This document shows positions 46,802 through 55,519 of a stretch of DNA of 64,000 bases, one piece after another. The DNA comes from Bacteroidales bacterium (lineage in GTDB: Bacteria > Bacteroidota > Bacteroidia > Bacteroidales > Paludibacteraceae). Below the pieces are notes generated by a model, which worked only from the letters and a program-made list of their open reading frames with translations, made no database searches and was not told the origin of the DNA. A program made the position numbers and the translations under genes. The stretch's first letter is position 1. Each line of letters opens with the position of its first letter. The stretch covers positions 22,134 to 86,133 of the forward strand of contig SFDZ01000008.1 of NCBI GenBank assembly GCA_004557405.1, written 5' to 3'.

Positions 46802-48685
46802 TTATGCGCGTTCGCTCAATTCGAGCCAACGCATTGTTTTTGTGTCGATTAGGTCGGATATTTCGGCGAATCGTTGCGATTTTTGCATCAGTTCGTCGTT
46901 GTCAAGGCTGCCCGAGGCTAAAGCGTCCTCGAGGGCTTTTTTCTCGTGCTCGAGCGTTTCGATGTCGTTGCCGAGTTGTTCAAATTCGCGTTGTTCGCTG
47001 AAAGTCAGTTTTTTGTGTTCGTCGTGTTTTCGGGGTTTGTTGCTTGTCGCTGTTGGCGATGTTCGGACGGCGTGTTCGTTGTTTTCGGCTTCTTTTAGTT
47101 CGCACCATTCGCGATAGTCGGTGTAATTTCCGGGAAAATCCTGAATTTGACAATTCCCCTTGAATACCAGCAGGTGATCGACCACTTTGTCCATGAAAAA
47201 GCGGTCGTGACTTACCACGATGACGCAGCCTTTGAAGTTGATGAGGTAGTCTTCCAGCACGTTCAGTGTGGCGATGTCGAGGTCGTTGGTGGGCTCGTCG
47301 AGAATCAGGAAATTTGGGTTGCGCATCAATACGGTGCATAGGTAAAGTCGCCGTCGTTCGCCTCCGCTCAATTTGGCAATGAAGTCGTGTTGCCGTTGTG
47401 GCGGAAACAAAAAGTGGGTCAACAGTTGCGAGGCGGTGAGTTTGCGTCCTCCGCCAAGGTCAATCTCTTCGGCAATGGCACGCACGGCATCGATGACTTT
47501 GTCGCGATCGTCGAACGCGATGCCGTTTTGGCTGTAGTATGCAAACCGGACGGTGTCGCCGATGTCGAATCGTCCGCTGTCGGGTTGTACTTCGCCTAAC
47601 AGCATTTTCAGAAAGGTCGATTTTCCGGTGCCGTTTTTGCCGACTATGCCTAATTTTTCGTAGCGTGAGAAGTTGTAATAAAAATTGTCGAGAATTTTGT
47701 AGTCGCCAAAGGCTTTCGAGATGTATTGTGCCTCGAAAATTTTGCTGCCGATGTATGCCGATTTGACGCCTAACGAGATTTGTTTTTCTTCGAATCGTTG
47801 CTTGGCGCGTTGTTCTATGGCGCGAAAGGCATCGATGCGGCTTTGTGCTTTGGTGCCGCGTGCTTGTGGTTGTCGGCGCATCCAATCGAGTTCTTTGCGA
47901 TAGATGTTTTTGGCACGCGCGGTCTCGGCGTTGAAGTTGTCGATGCGTTCTTCGCGTTTTTCGAGGTAGTAGCTGTAGTTGCCTTTGTAGCGGAATAGTT
48001 GCTGTCGGTCTATTTCGATAATGTCGCTGCAAACATGGTCGAGAAAGTATCGGTCGTGCGTAACCATCAGTAGCGTCATTTTCGAGTGGTTGAGCAAATC
48101 CTCGAGCCATTCGACCATTTCCAAATCGAGGTGGTTTGTTGGCTCGTCGAGCAGTAGCAGGTCGGGTTCGGTTATCAGCACATTGGCCAAGGCGAGCCGT
48201 TTTTGTTGTCCGCCGCTCAGTTGTTGTACATTTTTTTGCAGGTCGTGAATGTCGAGTTTCCCGAGTATTTGGCGGATGCGTGTTTCGTAGTCCCAAGCGT
48301 GCAGTCGCTCCATGTCGTTCATGGCGTGTTGCAAGCGCTCGGCGTGCTGCGGGGTGTTGTCGTTTTGCTCGAGCAGCTGTTCGTAGCGGGCGATGGTTTT
48401 CACGGTATCGCTGTCGCCGGCGAAACAGGCTTCGAGCACGGTCATAGTCGGCGCAAATTCGGGCTCTTGCGGCAGAAAACCGACGCGTAAATCGCGATGG
48501 TAGGTGATGATGCCTGTGTCGCAACTCTCTTTGCCGACCAACATACGCAGCAGCGTGGTTTTGCCGGTGCCGTTGCGGGCGACGATGGCTACGCGTTGCC
48601 CTTGTTCGATGCCGAACGAGATGTCGTCGAACAACAGGTCGTTGCCGAAAGTTTTGCTCAGATGTTCTGCTTGCAGATAAACCAT
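46802..48685 (-). CDS. ABC-F family ATPase (Uup-like)
   Basis: ABC-F proteins are soluble twin-ATPase factors that act on ribosomes or DNA, not transporters. The 627-aa protein has two ATPase domains. The first (about 1-240) has Walker A ARNGTGKTT and signature LSGGQQKR with LLLLDEPTNHLD. The second (about 315-530) has GKNGTGKST and LSGGERRR with LILDEPTNDLD. The interdomain linker is strongly charged (about 240-310), and a C-terminal coiled coil (about 565-625, FEQLGNDIETLEHEKKAL) marks the Uup subgroup. The first domain's Walker A has Ala in place of the first Gly, as is common in this subgroup. Confidence 0.92.
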   Translation of the reverse strand: MVYLQAEHLSKTFGNDLLFDDISFGIEQGQRVAIVARNGTGKTTLLRMLVGKESCDTGIITYHRDLRVGFLPQEPEFAPTMTVLEACFAGDSDTVKTIARYEQLLEQNDNTPQHAERLQHAMNDMERLHAWDYETRIRQILGKLDIHDLQKNVQQLSGGQQKRLALANVLITEPDLLLLDEPTNHLDLEMVEWLEDLLNHSKMTLLMVTHDRYFLDHVCSDIIEIDRQQLFRYKGNYSYYLEKREERIDNFNAETARAKNIYRKELDWMRRQPQARGTKAQSRIDAFRAIEQRAKQRFEEKQISLGVKSAYIGSKIFEAQYISKAFGDYKILDNFYYNFSRYEKLGIVGKNGTGKSTFLKMLLGEVQPDSGRFDIGDTVRFAYYSQNGIAFDDRDKVIDAVRAIAEEIDLGGGRKLTASQLLTHFLFPPQRQHDFIAKLSGGERRRLYLCTVLMRNPNFLILDEPTNDLDIATLNVLEDYLINFKGCVIVVSHDRFFMDKVVDHLLVFKGNCQIQDFPGNYTDYREWCELKEAENNEHAVRTSPTATSNKPRKHDEHKKLTFSEQREFEQLGNDIETLEHEKKALEDALASGSLDNDELMQKSQRFAEISDLIDTKTMRWLELSERA

Positions 48686-48698
48686 AATCGTTGTGCGG

Positions 48699-49022
48699 TT
48701 ATTTCAAACGAAAACTGACCCAAATGTCGATGAATGCGCTGATAATAAGCGTGACAGCCCACGCGTTGTTGCCGACGTACATCAAGTAGATGGTGCCGAG
48801 CAGGCAGCCGGAGCCAATCATCAGTTGGGCGTAGAGCCGGCGTGTGCGTTTGTCGTCGGTTTTGGGTAGCGTGATGATGCGCGTAACGACAAATACGATA
48901 GCACTGACAGTAAAAATCCAAAATCCGGCTGTCAGATCGAAAATGTGCAATGCCGCCCCGATGAGAATGCCGATATAACTCGCTATAAATGGAATTTGCA
49001 ATTTTGCAGGGTTGATTTTCAT
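48699..49022 (-). CDS. Small four-helix membrane protein of unknown function
   Basis: A 107-aa protein made almost entirely of four hydrophobic helices (LQIPFIASYIGILIGAALHI; FWIFTVSAIVFVVTRI; LMIGSGCLLGTIYLMYVG; AWAVTLIISAFIDIWVSF), with a short basic loop (KTDDKRTRR) after helix 2. I do not recognise a named family. Similar short membrane proteins often sit beside ABC-F genes in Bacteroidales. It starts the three-gene unit with the ABC-F gene (13-nt gap) and ung. A -7 element lies 29 bases upstream. Confidence 0.75.
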   Translation of the reverse strand: MKINPAKLQIPFIASYIGILIGAALHIFDLTAGFWIFTVSAIVFVVTRIITLPKTDDKRTRRLYAQLMIGSGCLLGTIYLMYVGNNAWAVTLIISAFIDIWVSFRLK

Positions 49023-49050
49023 ACAAAAACAAGGTTGCTCAATAAAAATA

Positions 49051-49058
49051 CAAAGTTA
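49051..49058 (-). promoter_or_regulatory. -7 element of the small membrane protein/ABC-F/ung unit
   Basis: TAACTTTG on the minus strand matches TAnnTTTG. The -33 region is weak. Confidence 0.5.
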
Positions 49059-49190
49059 CGCAAAATCGCGGAAACAACCGCATGTTTTTGCCAAAATATG
49101 CTGAAAATGTTTCGGCGGAGGTTATTGCACCGATTTGGCATTGTTTTTGCTTTTATAAATTATGATATAAGTTATTAAAAAATTACAATT

Positions 49191-50270
49191 ATGAAAAAAG
49201 CGTTTTTATTTCTGTTTGCTGTGGCATGGCTGTGGTCGATGCCGCATGTTGTTGCTTGTACGGGCATTACGCTGCGTACGACGAGTGGTGAAACCGTCGT
49301 GGCTCGCACTATCGAATGGGCCGGCGACGACCTCGAAAGTTGTTATGCCGTTGTGCCGCGCGGCTATCAGCAGCAATCTTATTTGCCTGATGGTACGCAA
49401 CATGGCAAAAAATTTAAGGCCAAATATGGCTATGTGGGTTTGGCGGTTCAGCAACCGGAATTTGTGGTCGATGGTATGAACGAAGCCGGATTGTCGGCAG
49501 CGTTGTTCTATTTCCCCGGCTATGGCGACTATGGCTCGTACGATGCAGCGCACAAGGATAAATACCTGAGCGACTTGCAGTTAGTGTCGTGGATTTTGAG
49601 CAGTTTCGCCACTGTCGATGAGGTGAAGATGGCGATGAACGATGTGCGTGTGGTAACTATCGATGCGCGTGGCTCGACGGTGCATTGGCGCATTACCGAG
49701 GCGAGCGGACGCCAAGTGGTGCTCGAAATTGTCGATTGTCAGCCGCGTTTCTACGAAAACGAACTTGGCGTGTTGACCAATTCGCCGGGGTTTGAGTGGC
49801 ATCTGACAAATCTGAACAACTATGTCAATTTGAGTGCCGGTGCAGTGCCCGAACGGCGCGTCGGTGCCTTGTCGTTGTCGGCTTTTGGCGGCGGTAGCGG
49901 CTTGCATGGCTTGCCGGGCGATATGACGCCGCCTTCGCGTTTTGTGCGCGCGGCATTTTTTCAAGCAACAGCCCCACAACTGAAAACCACGGCCGAAACC
50001 GTCGTGCAGGCGTTTCATATTCTTAATAATTTCGATATCCCGATAGGTACGCAAGTGGCTGAAGGTCAGTCTGTTCCCGATATACCGAGCGCTACGCAGT
50101 GGACGGTGGCTACCGACATACGGCACCGGCGCATCTATTATCGCACGATGTACAATGCTACGATTCGTTGTTTCGATTTCAAAACGATTGACTTTGGCAA
50201 AGTGAAGTTTCTGTCGGCGCCGCTTGATGCCGTCAAGCAGCAACCGATAGAGATGGTGCGTCTGCCGTGA
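49191..50270 (+). CDS. Linear amide C-N hydrolase of the choloylglycine (bile salt hydrolase/penicillin V acylase) family
   Basis: An exported Ntn-hydrolase that cleaves amide bonds of conjugated bile acids or related N-acyl compounds. The 359-aa precursor has a signal peptide ending VVA, and Cys23 immediately follows (ACTGITLRT); after cleavage it is the N-terminal nucleophile. R39 lies in the conserved VARTIEWAG block, and FVVDGMNEAGLSAALFYFP, LTNSPGFEWHL and PERRVGALSLSAFGG follow. The form resembles Bacteroides bile salt hydrolases (RTIEW). Actual substrate is not certain from sequence. Its stop lies only four bases from the stop of the convergent cobalamin operon. Confidence 0.9.
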   Translation: MKKAFLFLFAVAWLWSMPHVVACTGITLRTTSGETVVARTIEWAGDDLESCYAVVPRGYQQQSYLPDGTQHGKKFKAKYGYVGLAVQQPEFVVDGMNEAGLSAALFYFPGYGDYGSYDAAHKDKYLSDLQLVSWILSSFATVDEVKMAMNDVRVVTIDARGSTVHWRITEASGRQVVLEIVDCQPRFYENELGVLTNSPGFEWHLTNLNNYVNLSAGAVPERRVGALSLSAFGGGSGLHGLPGDMTPPSRFVRAAFFQATAPQLKTTAETVVQAFHILNNFDIPIGTQVAEGQSVPDIPSATQWTVATDIRHRRIYYRTMYNATIRCFDFKTIDFGKVKFLSAPLDAVKQQPIEMVRLP

Positions 50271-50274
50271 AGCG

Positions 50275-51327
50275 TTACAGCGCTATTTTTCGACAGGTTT
50301 GCCCCGCTTTGACGATGTAAATGCCGCTCGGCAGTGTCGTTTGGTAGAGGGCGGCGTGCCGATGCGCTACAATTCGACCTGCGATGTCGTAGAGAACGAT
50401 GTCGCAGGCTTTTGGTGTGGCAATGCTGATGTGCCGATTGTTGATGGTAATCTGTATTTCGTCGCGTGTGGCGTGTGGCACGGCGGTGTTGCAGTGTAGG
50501 TCGATGGCGCCAGCGATTTCGGTGGAACATTCGCCAATGTTGCCATTGATCTGAAAGACGCCGGTGTAAACTTTTACGAAATCGATGCCTTGTAGCACTA
50601 CCGGATTTCCTGCTGTGTCTGTCGCCCAAGCAATGTCGATGCCGCTGTCGGTGGCATTGGGTTGGTTGTCGGCATAACCGTACTCGAATGCGTTGAGTAC
50701 GAAATAGTTAGGCGCTTGTTCTACGGCGTTGTTGGGCAGGCGTGTCCCGACGAACACCAAACTATCGTCGGTTGCCCAATCCGGAAAATAATTTTGGGTG
50801 CGAAAACTGTTTTTGACAATGTAGCCGTTGTTGCCGCGATTGTCTGTCCAGACGATGGAGTCGCCGGACGAACGATGCTTTTTGTAGGTTACAACATACT
50901 GTCGCTGTGTTTCGGTGTGTTGGTGGGCACTGCCACAAATTTCGTACCACGTGTCGTCGGGCAATCCGTTTTGATTGTCGTCGGCGGCAACCATGACTAT
51001 GCCCGGTTCGGCATTCCCCGCAAATGCGTTTCCCGTGATTTTGAAATCGGCTCCGCTGCCATTTTCTATTTGGTGATCGAATCCAAAAATGATGTATCCG
51101 CCCCACGACCCGAGCGACACGATGGTGCCGTTGGCGGTACCGGCAAGGCAGTCGGTGGCTTTTTGCGCCATGGCTGCGGCGTCGTCGCCGGCGGTGGAGG
51201 CCGGCAGCAGGTTGACAAATTGTCCCGGAGCAGGGCAGTAGTCGTACACGCGGGCGATGTATGGCGATTGTGCAACGGCTAAACCGCTCATGCAACAGGC
51301 TAATAGACTTGTAATCAGATGTTTCAT
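50275..51327 (-). CDS. Cobalamin-operon surface protein with C-terminal type IX secretion sorting domain
   Basis: The start is ATG 51327, overlapping the btuG stop (ATGA), 350 aa, with a signal peptide (KHLITSLLACCMSGLAVAQ). The main domain resembles the cell-surface proteins that accompany Bacteroidales B12 loci: GTIVSLGSWGGYIIFGFDH, GNAFAGNAEPGIVMVAADDN, NGLPDDTWYEICGS, then GIDFVKVYTGV. The last 60 residues are a T9SS type A sorting domain (IVLYDIAGRIVAHRHA, LPSGIYIVKAGQ, final KIAL), so it should be exported by type IX secretion and fixed on the surface. A role in cobalamin capture is inferred from the operon. Confidence 0.85.
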   Translation of the reverse strand: MKHLITSLLACCMSGLAVAQSPYIARVYDYCPAPGQFVNLLPASTAGDDAAAMAQKATDCLAGTANGTIVSLGSWGGYIIFGFDHQIENGSGADFKITGNAFAGNAEPGIVMVAADDNQNGLPDDTWYEICGSAHQHTETQRQYVVTYKKHRSSGDSIVWTDNRGNNGYIVKNSFRTQNYFPDWATDDSLVFVGTRLPNNAVEQAPNYFVLNAFEYGYADNQPNATDSGIDIAWATDTAGNPVVLQGIDFVKVYTGVFQINGNIGECSTEIAGAIDLHCNTAVPHATRDEIQITINNRHISIATPKACDIVLYDIAGRIVAHRHAALYQTTLPSGIYIVKAGQTCRKIAL

Positions 51328-52481
51328 AGTGGTATGTTGGTTGGTTGACTGACAAATGCAATGTGTGCCGGAATGTCGCCTGTGGTGGCGTGCCATTTCA
51401 AGGTGCCATCGGCGTTGTAGTAATAAATGGTGCCCGGCGTAACGTAGTTTTTGGCATCGGTAACAATAAATTCGCGCGTTTGCGGATTGACGGCAATGCT
51501 ATATGGCAGTTCGATGTGCGTGTCGCTGCCGTCGGCGATGAATCCGCCGGCCTTTTTGGCGCGCGTGCCGATGTCGTACAATGTGTACGAGATGTCGTTC
51601 CGACCGGTTGACGCATTCCATTGCACACCGATGGCGTACAAACTGTCGCCGCAGATGCACAAATCGTTGGCGGCAAAGCCGAGTGAATCGCAAACTCTAT
51701 TTGTTTGACTGTCAATAATATAAGTGTTCGCTCCGACGCCATTGTAGTCGCCGCGCGAGGTTACATAAATGTTGCCGTGCGCATCTTGGCGAAGCCGGTG
51801 CAGATTGATGGCTACTTCGATGTGTTGGACGATGGTGAATGTCTCCAAATCGACTACCGACACGCGCGTATCGTAGTTGGGCACGCGGTAGCCGCCCGAG
51901 TTGGCAACATACAATTTGCCATTGATAATGGTCATTTCTTCCGGTTGATAACCTACTGTAACCTCGCGTGTTATTTGCAAGGTGGTGGTGTCAAATTCGG
52001 CAATGTAACCAAGTCGCGCATTGGGGTCGATGGTTTGTTCGCCGGCGTACGACGAGATGTAACCTTTCCCGTTGGCGAACGTGATGTATCGGCAGTTTGG
52101 AATCGTGATGGCGCCGATGTGTCGGGCGGTTTGCACATCCATAACTTCTACCATGTTGGAGCAGTTGACGACGGCGTAAAGCCGATTGCCGTAAATCTGC
52201 AAATCGTTGCCAACGTCGCCTAACTCTTTGACTACTTGCGGGTTGACCGATGGAAAAATGTTGGTTGTGTAGATGCCGCTGGTGTAGTCGAAAAAATCGA
52301 GTGTACATTTGTTGCTGCCCATATTGCCTTCGTTGAGCAGATAGAAACCGCTCATTCCCGATGCGGTGGCACTGTCCACCTGATTGGGAGTCGAGGGCGT
52401 TGGAATAATGTCTGTGCGACAAGCCGATAGCGCGGCAAGTGTCAGAAAAAATAGAGGAATACGTGTAATTGTTTTTCTCAT
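51324..52481 (-). CDS. btuG: Surface cobalamin-binding beta-propeller lipoprotein (BtuG-like)
   Basis: BtuG sits on the outside of BtuB and passes cobalamin to it. The 385-aa protein has a lipoprotein signal (FFLTLAALSAC). The mature part is a YncE-like seven-bladed propeller with repeated blade motifs (DLQIYGNRLYAVVNCSNMVE, GYQPEEMTIINGKLYVANSG, GNIYVTSRGDYNG, PYSIAVNPQTREFIVTDA). Position between btuB (13 nt upstream) and the T9SS protein, under a cobalamin riboswitch, supports the call. The sequence alone would allow other propeller functions. Confidence 0.88.
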   Translation of the reverse strand: MRKTITRIPLFFLTLAALSACRTDIIPTPSTPNQVDSATASGMSGFYLLNEGNMGSNKCTLDFFDYTSGIYTTNIFPSVNPQVVKELGDVGNDLQIYGNRLYAVVNCSNMVEVMDVQTARHIGAITIPNCRYITFANGKGYISSYAGEQTIDPNARLGYIAEFDTTTLQITREVTVGYQPEEMTIINGKLYVANSGGYRVPNYDTRVSVVDLETFTIVQHIEVAINLHRLRQDAHGNIYVTSRGDYNGVGANTYIIDSQTNRVCDSLGFAANDLCICGDSLYAIGVQWNASTGRNDISYTLYDIGTRAKKAGGFIADGSDTHIELPYSIAVNPQTREFIVTDAKNYVTPGTIYYYNADGTLKWHATTGDIPAHIAFVSQPTNIPL

Positions 52482-52494
52482 AAGTTGCTAATAT

Positions 52495-54507
52495 CTAAAA
52501 AGTTACCTGTGCTATTGCCCTAAAATTGATGCCTGGCATTGGGTAGCAGCGTACAACTTCGTATTGTTGGTTGAAAAGGTTATTGACCTCGGCTGTCAGT
52601 TTCAAACCGGCTTTCGACCATTGAAAGGCTTTCGACAATGACAAGTCGTGCGTGTACCAAGGCTGTATGTAGTTGGCGGCAATGTTGGCCGACGAGTCGT
52701 AACGCTCGCCGGTGTAAATAAAACTGTAATTCAAATCCCACGTTTTGTAGTGCCCGCTGAAAGTAACACTGCCGCTATGACGTGGAATGTATGGAATTTG
52801 ACCGCCGTAATAATCCGATGTCGGGTCGCTCAGGTCGCGTGCCCGCTGATAGGTATAGGCCAGTCGCAAATTTAATGTCAAAGGCTCGATGGGCGCAAAA
52901 GTTGTTTGCAATGCAATGTCGCTACCCCAAATTTCGACATAGCCGAGGTTTATCATGGTCCATCGAAAAAAATTGGAGGTTGGTGTCGCCACAATTTTGT
53001 CGGTTACTTGGTTGAAATAACCATCTATTTGTAACGATAACATTGGAAACCAATGCGTTATCGGTTGATTGTAGGTGATGCCGATGTCGTATTGCGTGGT
53101 GTTCTCGGGTTTCAGGCTTGCGTTGCCGATGAATGTGTAATAGAGGTCGTTGAAGGTGGGCAAACGCATACTTTGCTTGAAAAAAGCACGCAGCGTCAAA
53201 TCGACCTCGTGCGATGGCTGATACGACGCGAAGACCGATGGCGTGAATTTCAGTATTTTGGTATTCGCACTCGATTTCAACGTGTGGTCTCGCACAAAAG
53301 TGCCCAAAACGCTCGCGTGTAGTTTGACGTGCGAAAAATTGAATGCCGTAGCCAATGCGCCCAATAGCGCATAGCGTTGCGGATAGGCAAAATCGTACAA
53401 GTCGGCGTCGAGTTTATTCCACTGAAAATCGACCGACAAACCCATATCCCAAAACGGAAAAATCTGCCAGCGATTGGCGTTGCTCACATAAATTTCGTGC
53501 TGCTTGTAGGTGTTGTCCACATACATCACGCCGGCATCTTTGTTGGGGTCGGCCAAATAGCGCAGATAGTCGTAAGCATATTTGCCTTTGAGCATCAGCG
53601 AATAGACGTTGCCGAAACTCTTCTGAAACGAACCTTGAACAAACACGTTGGTGTCCCATTGGCGGTCTTCGTGGGTGAACCGACCGCGCACCACAGCGCC
53701 GGGATAACCGCGCTCCGAGTGGTAGGCGTAGGCTTTGGTGCGCCAACTGCCTTCGCTCACACGCCCGTACAAACCCACTTCGGCACGCACGGCGTTCACA
53801 TCGCCATTTTGACGGATGGCGGTGGTGTCGTAGCCGCCTAAGGTTTGGTAACGAAATTTGTATTTGCCCGTTGTGTACAGATATTCGGCGCTGGTCGATA
53901 ATGCCATTTTGGACGACAGCTGTTGCTCCCATAGCAGCGATGGGTTGATTGTGCCGAACGAGCCGCCTTTGACCGTTGCTGTAACATGATACGGCTTGTC
54001 GTCGTCGAAACGGGGCGCTTTCGATTGCAAATAGACGCTGCCCGACGAACCAAAGTCCTTCGCCGGCTGAAATACCGCACTTTTCTCGCCGTTGTACACG
54101 GTGATGGCTTCCATGTTGTCCAACGAAAATTTCCCCAAATCGATGGTGCCGTTTTGCGCATTGCCGAGTTCGATGCCGTCGTAAAATACGCCTACATGGT
54201 TGGTACCCATGCTGCGGATGTTGACGGTTTTCAAACCGCCAATGCCGCCAAAATCCTTAATCTGAACCCCCGAAAAATAGCGCAAAGCATCGGCTACCGA
54301 ATGCGAATTGAGTTGCTGCAACGCCTCGCCTGATAATGTTTGTGCCGAACCGATACTCGCTGTTTGGTGGTATTTGGCCGACACCGATACTTCGTCGATG
54401 TGATACATGCGGGTCGTATCGACGGATAGCGTATCTTGCGCTCGCAATCCACTGATACACAGTGCACTGTAAAAACCAAAAAACAAAAAGTATCGAAATC
54501 GTTTCAT
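52495..54507 (-). CDS. btuB: TonB-dependent outer-membrane cobalamin receptor
   Basis: BtuB imports cobalamin across the outer membrane using TonB energy. I use ATG 54507 (MKRFRYFLFFGFYSALC), 670 aa; ATG 54513 would add two residues. After the signal peptide comes a plug domain (about 45-160: EVSVSAKYHQTASI, ALRYFSGVQIKDFGGIGG, NIRSMGTNHVGVFYDGIEL) and a 22-strand barrel ending in an aromatic-terminated strand (FRAIAQVTF). No N-terminal carboxypeptidase-like domain is present, unlike SusC. It is the first gene after the riboswitch. Confidence 0.93.
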   Translation of the reverse strand: MKRFRYFLFFGFYSALCISGLRAQDTLSVDTTRMYHIDEVSVSAKYHQTASIGSAQTLSGEALQQLNSHSVADALRYFSGVQIKDFGGIGGLKTVNIRSMGTNHVGVFYDGIELGNAQNGTIDLGKFSLDNMEAITVYNGEKSAVFQPAKDFGSSGSVYLQSKAPRFDDDKPYHVTATVKGGSFGTINPSLLWEQQLSSKMALSTSAEYLYTTGKYKFRYQTLGGYDTTAIRQNGDVNAVRAEVGLYGRVSEGSWRTKAYAYHSERGYPGAVVRGRFTHEDRQWDTNVFVQGSFQKSFGNVYSLMLKGKYAYDYLRYLADPNKDAGVMYVDNTYKQHEIYVSNANRWQIFPFWDMGLSVDFQWNKLDADLYDFAYPQRYALLGALATAFNFSHVKLHASVLGTFVRDHTLKSSANTKILKFTPSVFASYQPSHEVDLTLRAFFKQSMRLPTFNDLYYTFIGNASLKPENTTQYDIGITYNQPITHWFPMLSLQIDGYFNQVTDKIVATPTSNFFRWTMINLGYVEIWGSDIALQTTFAPIEPLTLNLRLAYTYQRARDLSDPTSDYYGGQIPYIPRHSGSVTFSGHYKTWDLNYSFIYTGERYDSSANIAANYIQPWYTHDLSLSKAFQWSKAGLKLTAEVNNLFNQQYEVVRCYPMPGINFRAIAQVTF

Positions 54508-54554
54508 AATCATACTGCGCCCTTTCCTCGAGGGCGAAAGCCTATGTGTGTAGC

Positions 54555-54727
54555 CACGGCAGGTCTTCTGACTTCGACCGACGGCGACTTCCTTCCCGAT
54601 GTTATTCAGTGGATTGTGTAGCGTCGCAGCCTATGAATGGTCGTTTACAGCAGCGGGACTGTTTCCGATTTGCACGGAATTCCCTTTTAATCACACACTT
54701 GCGTAACAAGTGCCGACGTGAACCGTT
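54555..54727 (-). promoter_or_regulatory. Cobalamin (AdoCbl) riboswitch
   Basis: On the minus strand the conserved core reads GGGAATTCCGTGCAAATC, then GGAAACAGTCCCGC, followed downstream by GTCAGAAGACCTGCC, the 3' hallmark. ACGG (54723-54726) and CCGT (54556-54559) close the outer stem. A further hairpin (GCCCT/AGGGC, about 54518-54536) lies between the aptamer and the btuB start without a U-run, suggesting control of translation rather than termination. Confidence 0.93.
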
Positions 54728-54733
54728 GCGCTG

Positions 54734-54764
54734 CAAAAGTACAAAAAAAACTCTTTCCGACAAA
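54734..54764 (-). promoter_or_regulatory. Promoter of the btuB operon, overlapping the tdk terminator
   Basis: On the minus strand TTTG (54761-54764) and TACTTTTG (54734-54741) are separated by 19 bp. The TTTG lies in the loop of the tdk terminator hairpin. Confidence 0.75.
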
Positions 54765-54775
54765 ACGAAAAGAGT
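54743..54775 (-). terminator. Rho-independent terminator of tdk
   Basis: On the minus strand ACTCTTT (54769-54775) pairs with AAAGAGT (54750-54756) around a 12-nt loop, followed by eight U residues. Confidence 0.82.
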
Positions 54776-54800
54776 CTAAAACATTTTTTTGAGTGCAAAT

Positions 54801-55388
54801 CTATTTTTCCTCGTCTTGCAATTTGTTGTAACAATCGCGGCAAATAGGTTCGTATTTGTCCGTTTCGCCCAACAAAACCTGATTTTCGCCTGCCACCAAA
54901 CGGTGCGAAATATAAGCCGGCAAACCGCAACGCACACAAATGGCGTGAACCTTCGTTACATCATCGGCAATGGCCATCAACGCAGGCATCGGACCAAACG
55001 GCACACCGCGAAAATCCATGTCCAAACCGGCGATGATAACTCGAAAACCTTGATTGGCCAAAGTGCGACACACCTCCACCAAACCTTCGTCGAAAAATTG
55101 AGCCTCGTCTATGCCGATAACATCTACATCGCCCGTCATCAGCAATATGCTGGCCGACGAATCGACCGGCGTCGATGCAATGCTGGTGTGGTCGTGGCTC
55201 ACAACATCTTGCTCCGAATAACGCGTGTCGATGCAGGGCTTGAAAATCTCGACACGCTGTTTGGCAAACTTGGCGCGTTTCAAACGGCGAATCAACTCCT
55301 CGGTTTTGCCCGAAAACATCGACCCGCAAATCACTTCGATACTGCCGTGATGATGGGTGAAATGGGCATGCGATTCAAAAAAGTCCAT
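54801..55388 (-). CDS. tdk: Thymidine kinase
   Basis: This type II thymidine kinase phosphorylates thymidine for salvage. The 195-aa protein has the P-loop [15 protein letters not shown] (about 24-38), the DEAQFF Walker B ([13 protein letters not shown]) and the lasso region with [15 protein letters not shown] zinc ribbon has two Cys pairs (CVRCG near 145 and CRDC near 185). Length and motifs are standard. It is transcribed alone between the -7 element at 55470 and its terminator. Confidence 0.97.
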   Translation of the reverse strand: MDFFESHAHFTHHHGSIEVICGSMFSGKTEELIRRLKRAKFAKQRVEIFKPCIDTRYSEQDVVSHDHTSIASTPVDSSASILLMTGDVDVIGIDEAQFFDEGLVEVCRTLANQGFRVIIAGLDMDFRGVPFGPMPALMAIADDVTKVHAICVRCGLPAYISHRLVAGENQVLLGETDKYEPICRDCYNKLQDEEK

Positions 55389-55440
55389 TATTCTAAAAGG
55401 TTACTCGACCGATTATGGTCGTGTTTTGATATTTTTTTTG

Positions 55441-55448
55441 TAATTTTG
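55441..55448 (+). promoter_or_regulatory. -7 element upstream of the Pro/Glu-rich gene and rsmI
   Basis: TAATTTTG matches TAnnTTTG; no TTTG stands at the ideal -33 distance. It lies in the divergent tdk/55520 region. Confidence 0.45.
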
Positions 55449-55469
55449 CGCGTGCATTTTTTTGCTTGG

Positions 55470-55477
55470 CAAAGATA
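55470..55477 (-). promoter_or_regulatory. -7 element of tdk
   Basis: TATCTTTG on the minus strand matches TAnnTTTG; the -33 box is not clear. Confidence 0.5.
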
Positions 55478-55519
55478 ACACATTTTCCAAAATAGACCGA
55501 CAAAACATTATAAAAAATT

